Source: a virus. From it: DNA of 64,000 bases. Location: the IMG/VR virus record IMGVR_UViG_3300032722_000004, positions 1-64,000 of that record; one strand, 5' to 3'. Shown piece after piece: positions 50,101-58,260 of the stretch (position 1 is its first letter; the number at the start of each line of letters is the position of its first letter). The position numbers were made by a program, and so were the translations under genes. The notes under the pieces were generated by a model. It was not told the DNA's origin. It did no database searches and worked only from the letters and a program-made list of their open reading frames with translations.

Positions 50101-50796
50101 ATTGCTACCTTGAACCGTAGGAACCGAAGCGAACCAAGCAGACGTTCCGATTGCCACCCATTGATTAAATGAGTTCTTATAGAAGAATTGTTTAGCATTG
50201 TTTGCAGAAGGATATGTGTAATTAGGAATTGCGATCACCGCGTAATCACCCACTGAACCCAAGCTTTGAATTGGATATCCAGCAGATACTAGCGTAATAT
50301 CGCTAATTTCAATCGGAGATTGAATTTCAAATTGCCCAGTAGTAGAATTAAATTCGTAAATGCCCCAAGTGGTGTTAGTAGTATCTAACCAATAAGTTCC
50401 GTCAGCTGGATTTCCAGTAGGACGACCAGTCTGTCCTACTAGACTTGCGAGGTCGATATCTGCTCTTAGGCAGTAAATTAAGTTAGATACACCTAGTGCA
50501 GAATATGCAGCTAGCAAACCATATTCATTGAGTTCGTATCCTTGAATAGGAGTACCATTCGAAGTCGTATAGAAGAATGGATTACCATATAGAGTTACAA
50601 GATCACGTTGACTAGTGATTTGAAATAGCGTGTTTGCGTTTGCTGCTGTGGTTCCGACTGCTACAGAAGTAGAAGTAGGATCAGCTTTGTTTGCTGCGGT
50701 CGCGAGCAAAACAAAAGGAATTGTACCGAGCGGGGCCGGAAGATATTGAGATTGATCAATGATCGTTACTTCTACACCTGGAGAAACTAGTGTCAT
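47170..50796 (-). CDS. gp18: Contractile tail sheath protein, T4 gp18-like, enlarged
   Basis: 1208 residues from the ATG at 50796 (AAAGGAAA upstream). The N-terminal sheath pattern MTLVSPGVEVTIIDQSQYLP and FVLLATAANKADPT is followed by VNLIYCLRADIDL. The C-terminal third has the conserved sheath end: GYVSAMTGEFVVVKNSRVGI, RDVLYSNQINPLVFFTGNG, then ARLIGYIRRQLTVAARPFVFE and ELWVDCAIEPVKAAEFIYIP. T4 gp18 has 659 residues, so about 550 extra residues, mostly beta-rich and Gly/Ser/Thr-rich, are inserted between and would decorate the tail surface. Confidence 0.9.
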   Translation of the reverse strand: MTLVSPGVEVTIIDQSQYLPAPLGTIPFVLLATAANKADPTSTSVAVGTTAANANTLFQITSQRDLVTLYGNPFFYTTSNGTPIQGYELNEYGLLAAYSALGVSNLIYCLRADIDLASLVGQTGRPTGNPADGTYWLDTTNTTWGIYEFNSTTGQFEIQSPIEISDITLVSAGYPIQSLGSVGDYAVIAIPNYTYPSANNAKQFFYKNSFNQWVAIGTSAWFASVPTVQGSNSLPTLNSGDSISIAMGGPANGANGPVYTITGQTTVFGLASAINALQRPYLSASVVGGNLQLFSTQTGQAPNNSVPFYINISGTGTMLTSLGITAGNYFQPNVAYGTSAQQPLWQQGQLFPSPTGSVWIKIGSAGTGFNPVISQWDSTQAVWSSKTVSFATSDVAAINSLDSTGGKNIPAGTVYAQYNYDADIINTSGVPGYQAGPIYYWERLTSGPTVITGSMQDPTFTNGPYTSHVYVSIPGSNGLSAPYTLSVADNATALDFVTAWTTAAIPYTTAMLLDTGEIQLTHTEGGVIVVNDFDTSTFQPNGLMSDAGFVVSYTEGVKVGPFVSPLMTPTPTYTTGVGTDLSISVTNNFQNYQVNPISFANPGTGYTVGDLVTFPGSQLGGTGTGGITPSGNDLTVRVEETSTGAVTKVSYYAGSGAANYMVELSNWIQFYMTANEGAPTAAPADLTNWFYSVVDQVDIMVNTTTGWKGYRNASYSSSGLPLPSGSNMTDPNGPLISASEPMLQSSGQALAYGDIWIDTSDLENYPLINRWESVNGVDQWVRLDNTDQTSSTGVLFADARWATTQYVSPVNDPIPTIKSLLTSNYLDLDAPDPTLYPVGMLLFNTRRSGYNVKQFRSNYFNNNRFPGANIPNQTDAWVTESGLQTNGAPYMGRKAQRAMVVKAMREAIDTNTAIRDEDNAFTLIATPNYPELQPNMVVLNNDRGDTGFIIGDTPMRLADDATLIQAWATNAANATSTGEDGLVTRDTYLGLFYPSGITSDLSGNLVAVPASHMMIRTFLRSDSVSYPWFAPAGTRRGIIDNATNIGYVSAMTGEFVVVKNSRVGIRDVLYSNQINPLVFFTGNGLLNYGNKTSYASNSALDRVNVARLIGYIRRQLTVAARPFVFEPNDSITRQQISGVIQTLFVDLVAKRGVYDYLVVCDLSNNTPARIDRNELWVDCAIEPVKAAEFIYIPVRVLNTGALGNNASS

Positions 50797-50937
50797 ATTA
50801 TTTTTCCTTTGTATAATTATGAGGTTTACCACCTGTCCCCTAATGCTAGTAACACTAGGTTTCTAACACTTATTTAGCGTAGGATTAAAAAATCCTTGGT
50901 TAGACGCACCTTCGAAGGTTTTTTGATAAGTATTAGT

Positions 50938-51294
50938 ATGCTGAAAAGACCCATCTGTAAGACCTGTAATAAGAACTACTGTGCCGTCAACTACAAGAAG
51001 AACGGAGTGACGCATTACCGTAGTATTTGTGATGGGTGTGGAAAGAACAAGCCTAAAAAGAAGGCACAGGTTCATACTTGGGAGAAGGCTGGATACAAGA
51101 AAAAATCCACTTGCGACCTATGCGGATTTAAAGTAGTTTATCCCAGCCAAACAACGGTGTTCCACATTGACGGGGACTTAACTAATGTATCGTTCAATAA
51201 TTTAAGGACGATATGTTTGAATTGCGTTGAAGTAGTGAAGCGCAAAGAAGTCACTTGGAAACGCGGAGATTTGACAGTAGATTGGTATAAATAA
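50938..51294 (+). CDS. HNH-like zinc protein, 118 residues
   Basis: Start at the ATG at 50938 (MLKRPICKTCNKNYCAVNYK). Cys pairs CKTC, CDGC, CDLC and CLNC, with FHIDGDLTNVSFNNLRTICL resembling the HNH core (H...N...) but without a clear first catalytic His. Similar proteins are widespread in T4-like phages. It may be a nuclease or a zinc-binding regulator. Confidence 0.65.
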   Translation: MLKRPICKTCNKNYCAVNYKKNGVTHYRSICDGCGKNKPKKKAQVHTWEKAGYKKKSTCDLCGFKVVYPSQTTVFHIDGDLTNVSFNNLRTICLNCVEVVKRKEVTWKRGDLTVDWYK

Positions 51295-51354
51295 AGATGT
51301 AGTTCGCGGGACGGCAATCCCCAACTACTCTAATACTGTCAAGGAGTATCAGCA
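51286..51354 (+). ncRNA. Structured late leader, copy B
   Basis: TATAAATA, then ATGTAGTTC, outer stem GTAGTT/AACTAC (51299-51304 with 51323-51328), inner stem GGGA/TCCC, loop CGGCAA, then CTCTAA and AAGGAG before the ATG at 51355. The outer stem is identical to copy A, and the inner stem differs in a pair-preserving way. Precedes an HNH gene. Confidence 0.65.
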
Positions 51355-51931
51355 ATGTCTATTTATAGAAAAACCAACTACCGCAAAATATACGAAGACC
51401 ACAATGGTCCCATCCCCGTAGATGAGGATGGGAGAACCTATGAAATACACCATCTTAGATGGGAATAGAAAAAACAACGATCCTAACAATCTGATTGCCG
51501 TCTCTATACAAGATCACTACGACATACATTATTCCCAAGGAGACTGGGGTGCGTGTATTAGAATAGCCCAAAGAATGAGTGTGTCCCCTAGCAAAATATC
51601 CGAATTGTCAAGCCTTCACAATAAGAAAAGACTAGAGAACGGAACACACCTCTTTTTAGATAGTGAGTTTCAACGAAGCATGGTGAGAAGACAAATAGCA
51701 GACGGAAAAAGTGCCCTAGTCGGAGGAAAGCTACAAAGGGAATTAGTAGCTAGTGGAAAACACCATCTATTATCCGGAGACATACAACGAAGATCAGCAA
51801 AACAACGCACGGACGAAGGTACTCATCAATGCGTTGTAAAGACAACCTGTCCGCACTGCGGTAAAGAAGGAACAAAGTTAATATTAGCTAGATGGCATTT
51901 TGATAACTGTAAGTCTAACCCTAACCGTTGA
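51355..51931 (+). pseudogene. HNH homing endonuclease with a one-base frameshift
   Basis: The first frame reads MSIYRKTNYRKIYEDHNGPI and DEDGRTYEIHHL, then meets a stop at 51466. One base further the frame continues DGNRKNNDPNNLIAVSIQDH and YDIHYSQGDWGACIRIAQRM to a C-terminal zinc motif CPHCGKEGT...H...C at 51931. Together they make a full HNH (EIHHLDGN...N...H). The shift lies at CTT-AGA-TGG (around 51456). It converges with the kinase gene, overlapping by 11 bp. Confidence 0.8.
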
Positions 51932-52556
51932 TTATTGATTCAATCTGCTGATGCAGACTGTCAATCGTGCCATTATTATCTATCTGGCAATCATATTCTA
52001 GACCAACGCTACTGTATTCGCTAGCATGAACTTCATATTCCTTCTCTAGGATGAGCTTAAGATGATTGCGTTCTTCTTCATCCGTCGAGTTGTTGAACTT
52101 AGCAGCGAACTGTTCCCATATGTAGGTGCCGCCGCGATTAGTTCTCATAGTGATTCCGCCTGCTGACTGGATAGCATTAATCTCATTTGGGAACCTGCAG
52201 TCAGTGATGACGATATCATCCTTTGTAACTAGGAGCCGATTCTCGACTGAAGCTACCCAGATGTCATTGTGAAAGCTTTTCCTACAAACATCTGTCCCCC
52301 ATTGCTGAAGAATCCAACGAGGAGTTAGATTTGGAATACCTAGTCTGTCAGCCCACCATTGGTCAACAGTCTCTCTCCATTCTCTGCTTGTTTTGGTAGA
52401 GCCTTCAAGGAGTTCTCTATCCCAGTTGAAGACTGCTGATACAGCATCTTTAAGAGTTCCAGCAAAGCTCATGCGTTTGAATCCATGAACGGTGCACAGA
52501 TAGTCTGCTGCGGTATCCTTGCCGGATCCGATCTTGCCTGTAATTCCTATGATCAT
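51921..52556 (-). CDS. gp1: Deoxynucleoside monophosphate kinase, T4 gp1-like
   Basis: 211 residues. Walker A GITGKIGSGKDTAADYL at the N-terminus, then KRMSFAGTLKDAVSAVF, LQQWGTDVCRK and a Walker B-like DDIVITDCRFPNE. T4 gp1 phosphorylates dGMP, dTMP and 5-hydroxymethyl-dCMP. The substrate range here is unknown. It feeds dNTPs to phage replication with the RNR genes. Confidence 0.88.
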   Translation of the reverse strand: MIIGITGKIGSGKDTAADYLCTVHGFKRMSFAGTLKDAVSAVFNWDRELLEGSTKTSREWRETVDQWWADRLGIPNLTPRWILQQWGTDVCRKSFHNDIWVASVENRLLVTKDDIVITDCRFPNEINAIQSAGGITMRTNRGGTYIWEQFAAKFNNSTDEEERNHLKLILEKEYEVHASEYSSVGLEYDCQIDNNGTIDSLHQQIESIING

Positions 52557-52587
52557 TTAATTATAATAGCACAGTAGCTATAGAATG

Positions 52588-52935
52588 TCAATCGGTTTGA
52601 TCTATCCACCACTGAATAGCTTCGTCGGAGTATCCCAATAATTTACCCAATTTGATGTCATACTCCCTGCCTCTATCTGAAGAAGATATAAGTTTTAATA
52701 TCTCTTCCCCTCGCCATTCTTCACCGGGCAAAGTGATAACATAATCTCCGTTTTGGTCTTTTGCAATAAGTTTGATACGACCTTGCTGTATTAACTTATC
52801 CGCTTTTTCCTTGAATCCGGGAGAGGCGTCAATCAATGCAGCCGGCTTTGTACCAGCAAGCATCAACTCAAGTTCCCGACCATGGTGAGGAGCACGGTAT
52901 GGTTCACTTGGAGAAAATATTTCAGCAATTCTCAT
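52588..52935 (-). CDS. Hypothetical phage protein, 115 residues
   Basis: Begins MRIAEIFSPSEPYRAPHHGR. Mixed alpha/beta with GRELELMLAGTKPAALID. A start of the MxIxEIF type is common in genes near phage neck proteins. It abuts the neck gene (1-nt gap), so is in the same operon. Function unknown. Confidence 0.65.
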   Translation of the reverse strand: MRIAEIFSPSEPYRAPHHGRELELMLAGTKPAALIDASPGFKEKADKLIQQGRIKLIAKDQNGDYVITLPGEEWRGEEILKLISSSDRGREYDIKLGKLLGYSDEAIQWWIDQTD

Positions 52936-52936
52936 G

Positions 52937-53722
52937 TTAACCTTGAATCCATGTCAGGGGTTGTGAATAATCCACATACTTCTTGAGTTCAGTTAGCAGT
53001 CGTTCCATATCAGCCTTTGACTCTGCTTTCATAGCAGTACCGTTTAGGGTAGTTCCTCCACCTGGACCCACAACGGTGCTAAACTTTTCACGAGCTTCAC
53101 CCATGATACCTTTAAGCACCGCAAGCATGAAGTCTCCGATCCAAACGCCGGCGCCCGGATCTTGTAAAAGAACAGCTTCTGGGCGTTGTATGTCAGCCCA
53201 AATAAGAATGCGTTCACCCGTACCTTTAAAATCACGAGTAATACGTAGGACCTTTGTTACCGGATCAAATGTGTATGTCAAGTATCCACCGAACATACGT
53301 GCTGCTAGCTCAACGTATCCTGCATAGAAGTCATACGTCGCCATGCCGCCCGTATAGTTGTAATTCAACAAATACGTATTGAGAATTGCGCTTGAGAATG
53401 GATCGAACGAAGATGACGATGGCCCTGTTTCTAAACCCACTGTTCTACGATACAAACAGCGCACGTTGATAAAGTCACTGGGTAGTGTATACGTGTCTAC
53501 GTTTTTGATTACCGTCATCAGAGTATATGACTCTTGGGTCGCGTTTTGCGCACGTTGACGATAAGTTTTGATCGTATAGTTGTACGCAGCCTCATAGTGC
53601 TGCGGATCAATTTCTAGGTCGATTATATCTCCGCCTAAACGCAGTCTGATATTTTCAAAGAACGCTTCTTTGATTTCTTCAAGATTGTAGTTTGTCGGTG
53701 TTGATAGAATGCTTGCGGTCAT
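52937..53722 (-). CDS. gp13: Neck protein, T4 gp13-like
   Basis: 261 residues. Features include LEIDPQHYEAAYNYTIKTYR near residue 40, YTLPSDFINVRCLYRR and a late WIGDFMLAVLKGIMGEAREK helix, as in the neck protein of T4-like aquatic phages. It seals the head portal and binds the tail. AGGAAA precedes the ATG, and a late promoter lies 19 nt upstream. gp14- and gp15-like genes are on the opposite strand at 56-59 kb. Confidence 0.7.
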   Translation of the reverse strand: MTASILSTPTNYNLEEIKEAFFENIRLRLGGDIIDLEIDPQHYEAAYNYTIKTYRQRAQNATQESYTLMTVIKNVDTYTLPSDFINVRCLYRRTVGLETGPSSSSFDPFSSAILNTYLLNYNYTGGMATYDFYAGYVELAARMFGGYLTYTFDPVTKVLRITRDFKGTGERILIWADIQRPEAVLLQDPGAGVWIGDFMLAVLKGIMGEAREKFSTVVGPGGGTTLNGTAMKAESKADMERLLTELKKYVDYSQPLTWIQG

Positions 53723-53741
53723 GTGCGTTTCCTGTTGATAG

Positions 53742-53749
53742 TATTTATC
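53742..53749 (-). promoter_or_regulatory. T4-type late promoter (Shine-Dalgarno class)
   Basis: Minus strand GATAAATA, 19 nt before the ATG at 53722, with AGGAA between. Confidence 0.6.
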
Positions 53750-53770
53750 AGGAAACGCATACCGCAGCTC

Positions 53771-54016
53771 CTATTCAAACATAAAAGCGTCTTCTGGCTT
53801 ATATTTTTCTTCTAAAACAGTAGCAATGGATTCAAGTTCGTTAATCAACTTTTCATTCAGAGTAAAGTAGCCTGATTGTAGATCAAACAAAACCTTATAC
53901 TTTGATAGATCCTTAGCAAATTCGCTCCTACGAATGTCATAGATGTTTTCCTCAAACCATTTCATTCGTTTAGCTACTACGATGGCTCGTAGGTTCAGAT
54001 GATCATCTTCAACCAT
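53771..54016 (-). CDS. Hypothetical helical protein, 81 residues
   Basis: Start taken at the ATG at 54016 (MVEDDHLNLRAIVVAKRMKW). A GTG just upstream, overlapping the MazG-like stop codon, is an alternative. Helical and charged, ends PEDAFMFE. Sits right after the MazG-like gene, so probably co-transcribed. Confidence 0.55.
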   Translation of the reverse strand: MVEDDHLNLRAIVVAKRMKWFEENIYDIRRSEFAKDLSKYKVLFDLQSGYFTLNEKLINELESIATVLEEKYKPEDAFMFE

Positions 54017-54032
54017 TGCACTGCTTTCTGTG

Positions 54033-54482
54033 TTACAGATCACCGACTTGACGATTTTCGCTATAGAACGGATCAAATTCTCCGCCTGGATAGCGAGATT
54101 CTAGCTTGTTGACGTTCTCTACGATAACATCATTTGGGTCAAGACCAAGAGCGCGACACGCATTTACCCAATACCAGATAACGTCCCCTAGCTCACGCTT
54201 CATGTGGAATACGTTTTCTTCGGTAAGAGGCTTTCCTTGAAAGAGAAGCTTCTTTAGGATTTCTTGGAATTCACCTGCTTCACTGCCCAGACCTAGTCCC
54301 GAAGTGATTAGAAGCGGGACGTTAATGTTTGGGCCATTCTGCATTTCACCATTAGGGCCATAGTCTTCGAAGTTTTGATCCAGTTGGGCTAGACGCCGCT
54401 GAAACTCCTGCAGATCATTGCTTTCTTTGCTAGTTACAGCTTGTACAAAGTCCTTGTACTTGTTTAGGTCAATATTTTTCAT
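54033..54482 (-). CDS. mazG: MazG-like nucleotide pyrophosphohydrolase
   Basis: 149 residues. The all-alpha NTP-PPase metal site is visible as GSEAGEFQEILKKLLFQG, then HMKRELGDVIWYWVNAC, giving the ExxE and ExxD ligand pairs, and a closing KLESRYPGGEFDP. Such phage enzymes hydrolyse dNTPs or may lower ppGpp-type alarmones during infection. Substrate unknown here. Confidence 0.88.
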   Translation of the reverse strand: MKNIDLNKYKDFVQAVTSKESNDLQEFQRRLAQLDQNFEDYGPNGEMQNGPNINVPLLITSGLGLGSEAGEFQEILKKLLFQGKPLTEENVFHMKRELGDVIWYWVNACRALGLDPNDVIVENVNKLESRYPGGEFDPFYSENRQVGDL

Positions 54483-54491
54483 CTTTTTTCC

Positions 54492-55739
54492 TTAATAAAC
54501 TTTCAAAATAATCATCTTGTCGTTGAAGCGACCATTCGGGCACGTAGCGACAGCCTTGATGTCCTTGAAGAACTTGCGTGCAGCTGGACGACTGCCCATC
54601 ACAGCTTTGAGTTGCTCAGCCGGCTTGCGAACAGTCTTAACTTCACTGTCCTTTATGTCAAACCCGAGCAGAGTGTTGCCCTTCACAGACAGCACCTGAC
54701 TGTAGTTATCGGCCACATAGTGATGCAGCTTTCGCTTTGCAGTGTCGTACACCCAGGCTTCGGTGCACCCATGAAGCTTAGAAGGATGCAGACTGGTCAG
54801 ATCAACCTTTGTGGCCTCATCCTTCAAGGTTTTGAGATACTTAAGCTTCGCAACGATCTTTTCAATCGGAACAGGCTTGCGGGTCCGAACACCAGTAGCT
54901 TTAGTGGCTTTCTTAATAGCGATATACGCATTCAGATCATTGATGATTTGATCAATCATCTTGACGATGTTGCGAACTTGCATCTTAGAGAAGCGAGCGT
55001 AGCCTTCGACAAGTTGCTTGTCCCTACCATCCTGCAGATCGACGTATTCGGCACGAAGACGTTCCCAAGGCTTAATCAGCGTCGGAATATGTTGCGGAAG
55101 AACTTTGCGTTCGTCCAATTCTTTTTGGACTACCTTGTCCATACTAAACTCTTTGGGGCAGCCAGCAGCGATGAAGGAATCATACATACCTTCAATCTCA
55201 GCAGCAGCTTCGCTAGCACGCTCACGCATGATTTCTTGAACGTTTTGACGAGCGGGCTTGGCAGCAGATTCTTGTTCTGCTTTCTTTTCAGCATCTACGA
55301 TCTGCTTACCCTTCTTCACAGCTTCATCAATCATACGACGAGTGTGTTCTGTAACTGGATACAGCTTGTCACCGGTACCAGGCAAAGCTTCCCAGTATTC
55401 TGCATGGGTCTTGTTGTAGTCCGGCATTCCTTGCCGAAGAAGCTTGCAGTTAATAGCGACACCAAAACCGATACTTTGAGTCTTTGCAGCACGAATATCA
55501 TTAACGTTATACTTATTATCCTTCATCCAAGCCCAAACATCGGGAAGAAGGTCAACCAACTTGTAATTTTCGTAGAAGAAGTCACGGGCCTTAAGTCGAT
55601 TGAGGTGATAAACTTCACCGGACCAGGATTCCCAACCATCAAAGCTAGGACCAACAACCTTAGCTCCGCGCTTTACACGAGGGGCAGCTTTGACTGTCTT
55701 CTTAGTCCTACGAACAGTAGTCGTTTTAGCGCGAGCCAT
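54492..55739 (-). CDS. Hypothetical phage protein, 415 residues
   Basis: Basic N-terminus (MARAKTTTVRRTKKTVKAAP) and a helical, Lys-rich body. The middle is a coiled coil (about 140-200). The C-terminal region (LHGCTEAWVYDTAKRKLHHY, KGNTLLGFDIKDSE) is beta-rich. The basic tail suggests DNA or RNA binding. Clear CGGAGAT before the ATG. No family recognised. Codon bias towards C-ending codons is stronger than in neighbours. Confidence 0.65.
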   Translation of the reverse strand: MARAKTTTVRRTKKTVKAAPRVKRGAKVVGPSFDGWESWSGEVYHLNRLKARDFFYENYKLVDLLPDVWAWMKDNKYNVNDIRAAKTQSIGFGVAINCKLLRQGMPDYNKTHAEYWEALPGTGDKLYPVTEHTRRMIDEAVKKGKQIVDAEKKAEQESAAKPARQNVQEIMRERASEAAAEIEGMYDSFIAAGCPKEFSMDKVVQKELDERKVLPQHIPTLIKPWERLRAEYVDLQDGRDKQLVEGYARFSKMQVRNIVKMIDQIINDLNAYIAIKKATKATGVRTRKPVPIEKIVAKLKYLKTLKDEATKVDLTSLHPSKLHGCTEAWVYDTAKRKLHHYVADNYSQVLSVKGNTLLGFDIKDSEVKTVRKPAEQLKAVMGSRPAARKFFKDIKAVATCPNGRFNDKMIILKVY

Positions 55740-55789
55740 TGGATATCTCCGTTGTCGATTGTTTGATTATATATCAGTTGAAGTAGGAG

Positions 55790-56161
55790 TCAACCGATAT
55801 TAGCCATTTTCTTTTGTGTGAGTTCTCGGTGTTTTTCTTCGGTCATGCTTTGGTCGTTTAGATACCAATACCGAGTTCCATCCGCATCTTCAACCGCCGG
55901 GCCGTCTTCTCGGTGAAGTTGCCCGTTAAGATACCAATACCGAGTTCCGTTCGCATCTTCAACCGCCGGGCCGTCTTCTCGGTGAAGTTGCCCGTTAAGA
56001 TACCAATACCGAGTTCCGTTCGCATCTTCAACCGCCGGGCCGCCTTCTCGGTGCCACTGCCCGTTTAGACACCACTCCCGATTTCCGAATACGTCCACGT
56101 TAATAGTATACCCCTTAAGGATATACCACATCATTTGTTCATCAGATATCGGAGGTAGCAT
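55790..56161 (-). CDS. Tandem-repeat (MORN-like) protein, 123 residues
   Basis: About three and a half 23-residue repeats of the form GTRYWYLNGQLHREDGPAVE, encoded by nearly identical 69-bp units (55860-56050). Such W-Y-LNGxxHREDGPA repeats form small beta hairpins and are common in phage and bacterial proteins of unknown role. Near identity of the units points to recent expansion. Confidence 0.7.
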   Translation of the reverse strand: MLPPISDEQMMWYILKGYTINVDVFGNREWCLNGQWHREGGPAVEDANGTRYWYLNGQLHREDGPAVEDANGTRYWYLNGQLHREDGPAVEDADGTRYWYLNDQSMTEEKHRELTQKKMANIG

Positions 56162-56190
56162 GTCTGCTCTTTTAGGCTTTCTAGCCTATG

Positions 56191-56454
56191 TTAGATACTC
56201 GGTTTATCTCGATTGTTAGCCATTTCCTTGGCTTCTTCGGCCCGTCGGACCTTAGCTTCTTCGGCACTCATGACCTGAGTTTGAGAGGCACGAACTTCTG
56301 CAAGTTCTTCTGCACTTAATCGTCCCATTACGTCGGTCAGAGCCATTTGGAGATAAGAAACAGTTCCTTCCCAGCCTTCAGGTTTATTAATTTGCAAGCT
56401 CATGATTTGACCGTCAATTTGCTTTACGTACTCTTGATTCTTGTTCATCGTATT
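56191..56454 (-). CDS. Hypothetical helical protein, 87 residues
   Basis: Start at the ATG at 56454 (MNKNQEYVKQIDGQIMSLQ), set by AGGAAAT. C-terminal half Glu/Ala/Arg-rich coiled coil (SAEELAEVRASQTQVMSAEE). Unknown function. Confidence 0.6.
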   Translation of the reverse strand, partial: NTMNKNQEYVKQIDGQIMSLQINKPEGWEGTVSYLQMALTDVMGRLSAEELAEVRASQTQVMSAEEAKVRRAEEAKEMANNRDKPSI

Positions 56455-56523
56455 TCCTATTGAGTGAATGTTCAACTTAGCAGGGTACTGTAGACTTGTC
56501 AACATTTTTATCGTAGACCCGAC

Positions 56524-56531
56524 GATAAATA
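56524..56531 (+). promoter_or_regulatory. T4-type late promoter (leaderless class)
   Basis: GATAAATA, spacer AAGAT (5 nt), ATG at 56537. No Shine-Dalgarno sequence before the gp14-like gene. Confidence 0.6.
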
Positions 56532-56536
56532 AAGAT

Positions 56537-58249
56537 ATGCCACGACTTAGTTTATACCGCCCGAATAAGCAGAACGATTATAGGTTCTTAGACCGCACGA
56601 TTTCAGAAATGTTAACGGTCGGCGGAACAGACCTGTATATCCATAAATATGCAGGAGTCACGAATCAAGGACCTTCTATAGATTACACGCAGCCGCAGTA
56701 TGTAGATCCTGATCCGACTCAAATTCAGGATCTACTGTTTTTGGAAAACAGAGATAGAAAATACGACTCAAACATATATCGCCTGCGAGGGCACTATAAT
56801 GTGCAGAATCTGGATTTTGATCTAAGTCAATTTGGACTTTTTCTGAATAACGACATCATTTTTATCACAGTTCACTATAACGATATGATTGACATAATCG
56901 GTCGTAAACTGATGGTAGGAGATGTGTTGGAGTTGCCGCACTTGCTGGACTATAATCCTCTCAACGAAGCTATCCCTACTGCACTGAAACGTTTCATGCA
57001 AATAACAGATGCTAACTATGCAAGTGAAGGGTTTTCGCAAACATGGTTCCCGCATCTTTGGCGAATTAAGTGCGAGCCTCTAGTGAACTCTGAAGAATTT
57101 GCTGATATTCTTAACGCTCCAATTCAACAGGATAATTATTTAGGGGACTTTGATCCTACTAAAACCTATCCGCCGGGATATACCGTTACCTACGGCGGTG
57201 TTGTTTATCAATCAACAACCGATGTTCCCGTCGGTACAACACCACCAAATGCAGCATACTGGGAAGTTGTGTCAGACGGCAGTTTGGCAGATATTCTATC
57301 AACGTACAACAAAAATATTGCAATCAATGATGCCGCTTTAAAGGAAGCAGAGCGCTTGCTTCCAAAATCAGGACACGATACCAGCAATCTTTATATCGTA
57401 CCTACTTATGGTACGTATGAGTCTAATGGAACGTTGTCCGATAAAATTAACCAACCTGCTCCGCCTATCAATCTTGCAGTAGACTTAAATAATACGCCAG
57501 TAGCATATGGATCAGTCGTGATGATACGTGATCCTCGCTATAGAAATGCAGCGGCCGGAATTAAAGTTTCCAAAGAAGTAATGCAAAGTATTTGGGACAT
57601 GACCGCGGATATGGTCGGAATAGAAAAAATAGATTCGTTTGTTCAGGCACAATTGCAAGTGGTGGAGGTAGCTCCTCAAAGAACGGCGGGAGGATCAGGA
57701 TCTGTCGAATCAGATAAATTACTCACTATTGAATCCTTAGGTATGGCGTATGGCCCGTACGGTACTGCTGATAACACATATGCTACAGCAGACCAGGATC
57801 CTACTGCAACCGGATTTATCGGCGATATAACCATAAACATGGACTATCGTGCAGACTGTATTCCAGGTTATCAATATATCACTCGTTCTACACCTAGATC
57901 GTTCGGATATACGATGGGTTATTTGATAGGAGACGGCACTGCACCAAACGGTGAAGCGACTGGCGCCGGCATTTCGTTCCCGCAAAATCCACAAGTCGGG
58001 GAATACTTCTTACGTATCGACTACTTACCGCAACTTCTATATCGTTGGGACGGAGTAATGTGGGTTAGAATCTCCGAAAATGTTCGAACACAAACCGGAT
58101 TCGAATCTAACGCAAACCAATCGTTGCTGTCAAGCTTTATTAATGATACCAATGAAATTTATGTAAATAATGAAGGGAAGCGTGTGCCAGAAGCGCAGCC
58201 TCTATCTTCAATTTTACAATTGACTCCCGACGTACCACCACCAGAATAA
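56537..58249 (+). CDS. gp14: Neck protein, T4 gp14-like
   Basis: 570 residues from the ATG at 56537 (MPRLSLYRPNKQNDYRFLDR). Conserved segments include VGGTDLYIHKYAG, IQDLLFLENRDRKYDSNIYR, LDFDLSQFGLFLNNDIIFIT and GFSQTWFPHLWRIKCEPLV. A short insertion around residues 205-250 (YPPGYTVTYGGVVYQST...PPNAAYWEVV) resembles a carbohydrate-binding module type 5/12, unusual for a neck protein. The late octamer lies 5 nt before the start. Operon with gp15-like and Nudix genes. Confidence 0.8.
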   Translation: MPRLSLYRPNKQNDYRFLDRTISEMLTVGGTDLYIHKYAGVTNQGPSIDYTQPQYVDPDPTQIQDLLFLENRDRKYDSNIYRLRGHYNVQNLDFDLSQFGLFLNNDIIFITVHYNDMIDIIGRKLMVGDVLELPHLLDYNPLNEAIPTALKRFMQITDANYASEGFSQTWFPHLWRIKCEPLVNSEEFADILNAPIQQDNYLGDFDPTKTYPPGYTVTYGGVVYQSTTDVPVGTTPPNAAYWEVVSDGSLADILSTYNKNIAINDAALKEAERLLPKSGHDTSNLYIVPTYGTYESNGTLSDKINQPAPPINLAVDLNNTPVAYGSVVMIRDPRYRNAAAGIKVSKEVMQSIWDMTADMVGIEKIDSFVQAQLQVVEVAPQRTAGGSGSVESDKLLTIESLGMAYGPYGTADNTYATADQDPTATGFIGDITINMDYRADCIPGYQYITRSTPRSFGYTMGYLIGDGTAPNGEATGAGISFPQNPQVGEYFLRIDYLPQLLYRWDGVMWVRISENVRTQTGFESNANQSLLSSFINDTNEIYVNNEGKRVPEAQPLSSILQLTPDVPPPE

Positions 58250-58260
58250 TGAGATGTTAA

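Noticed and set aside
54612-55766. A 384-codon plus-strand open frame
   Set aside because: It lies fully opposite the 415-residue minus-strand gene, which has a clear Shine-Dalgarno sequence and stronger coding character. The plus frame has neither.
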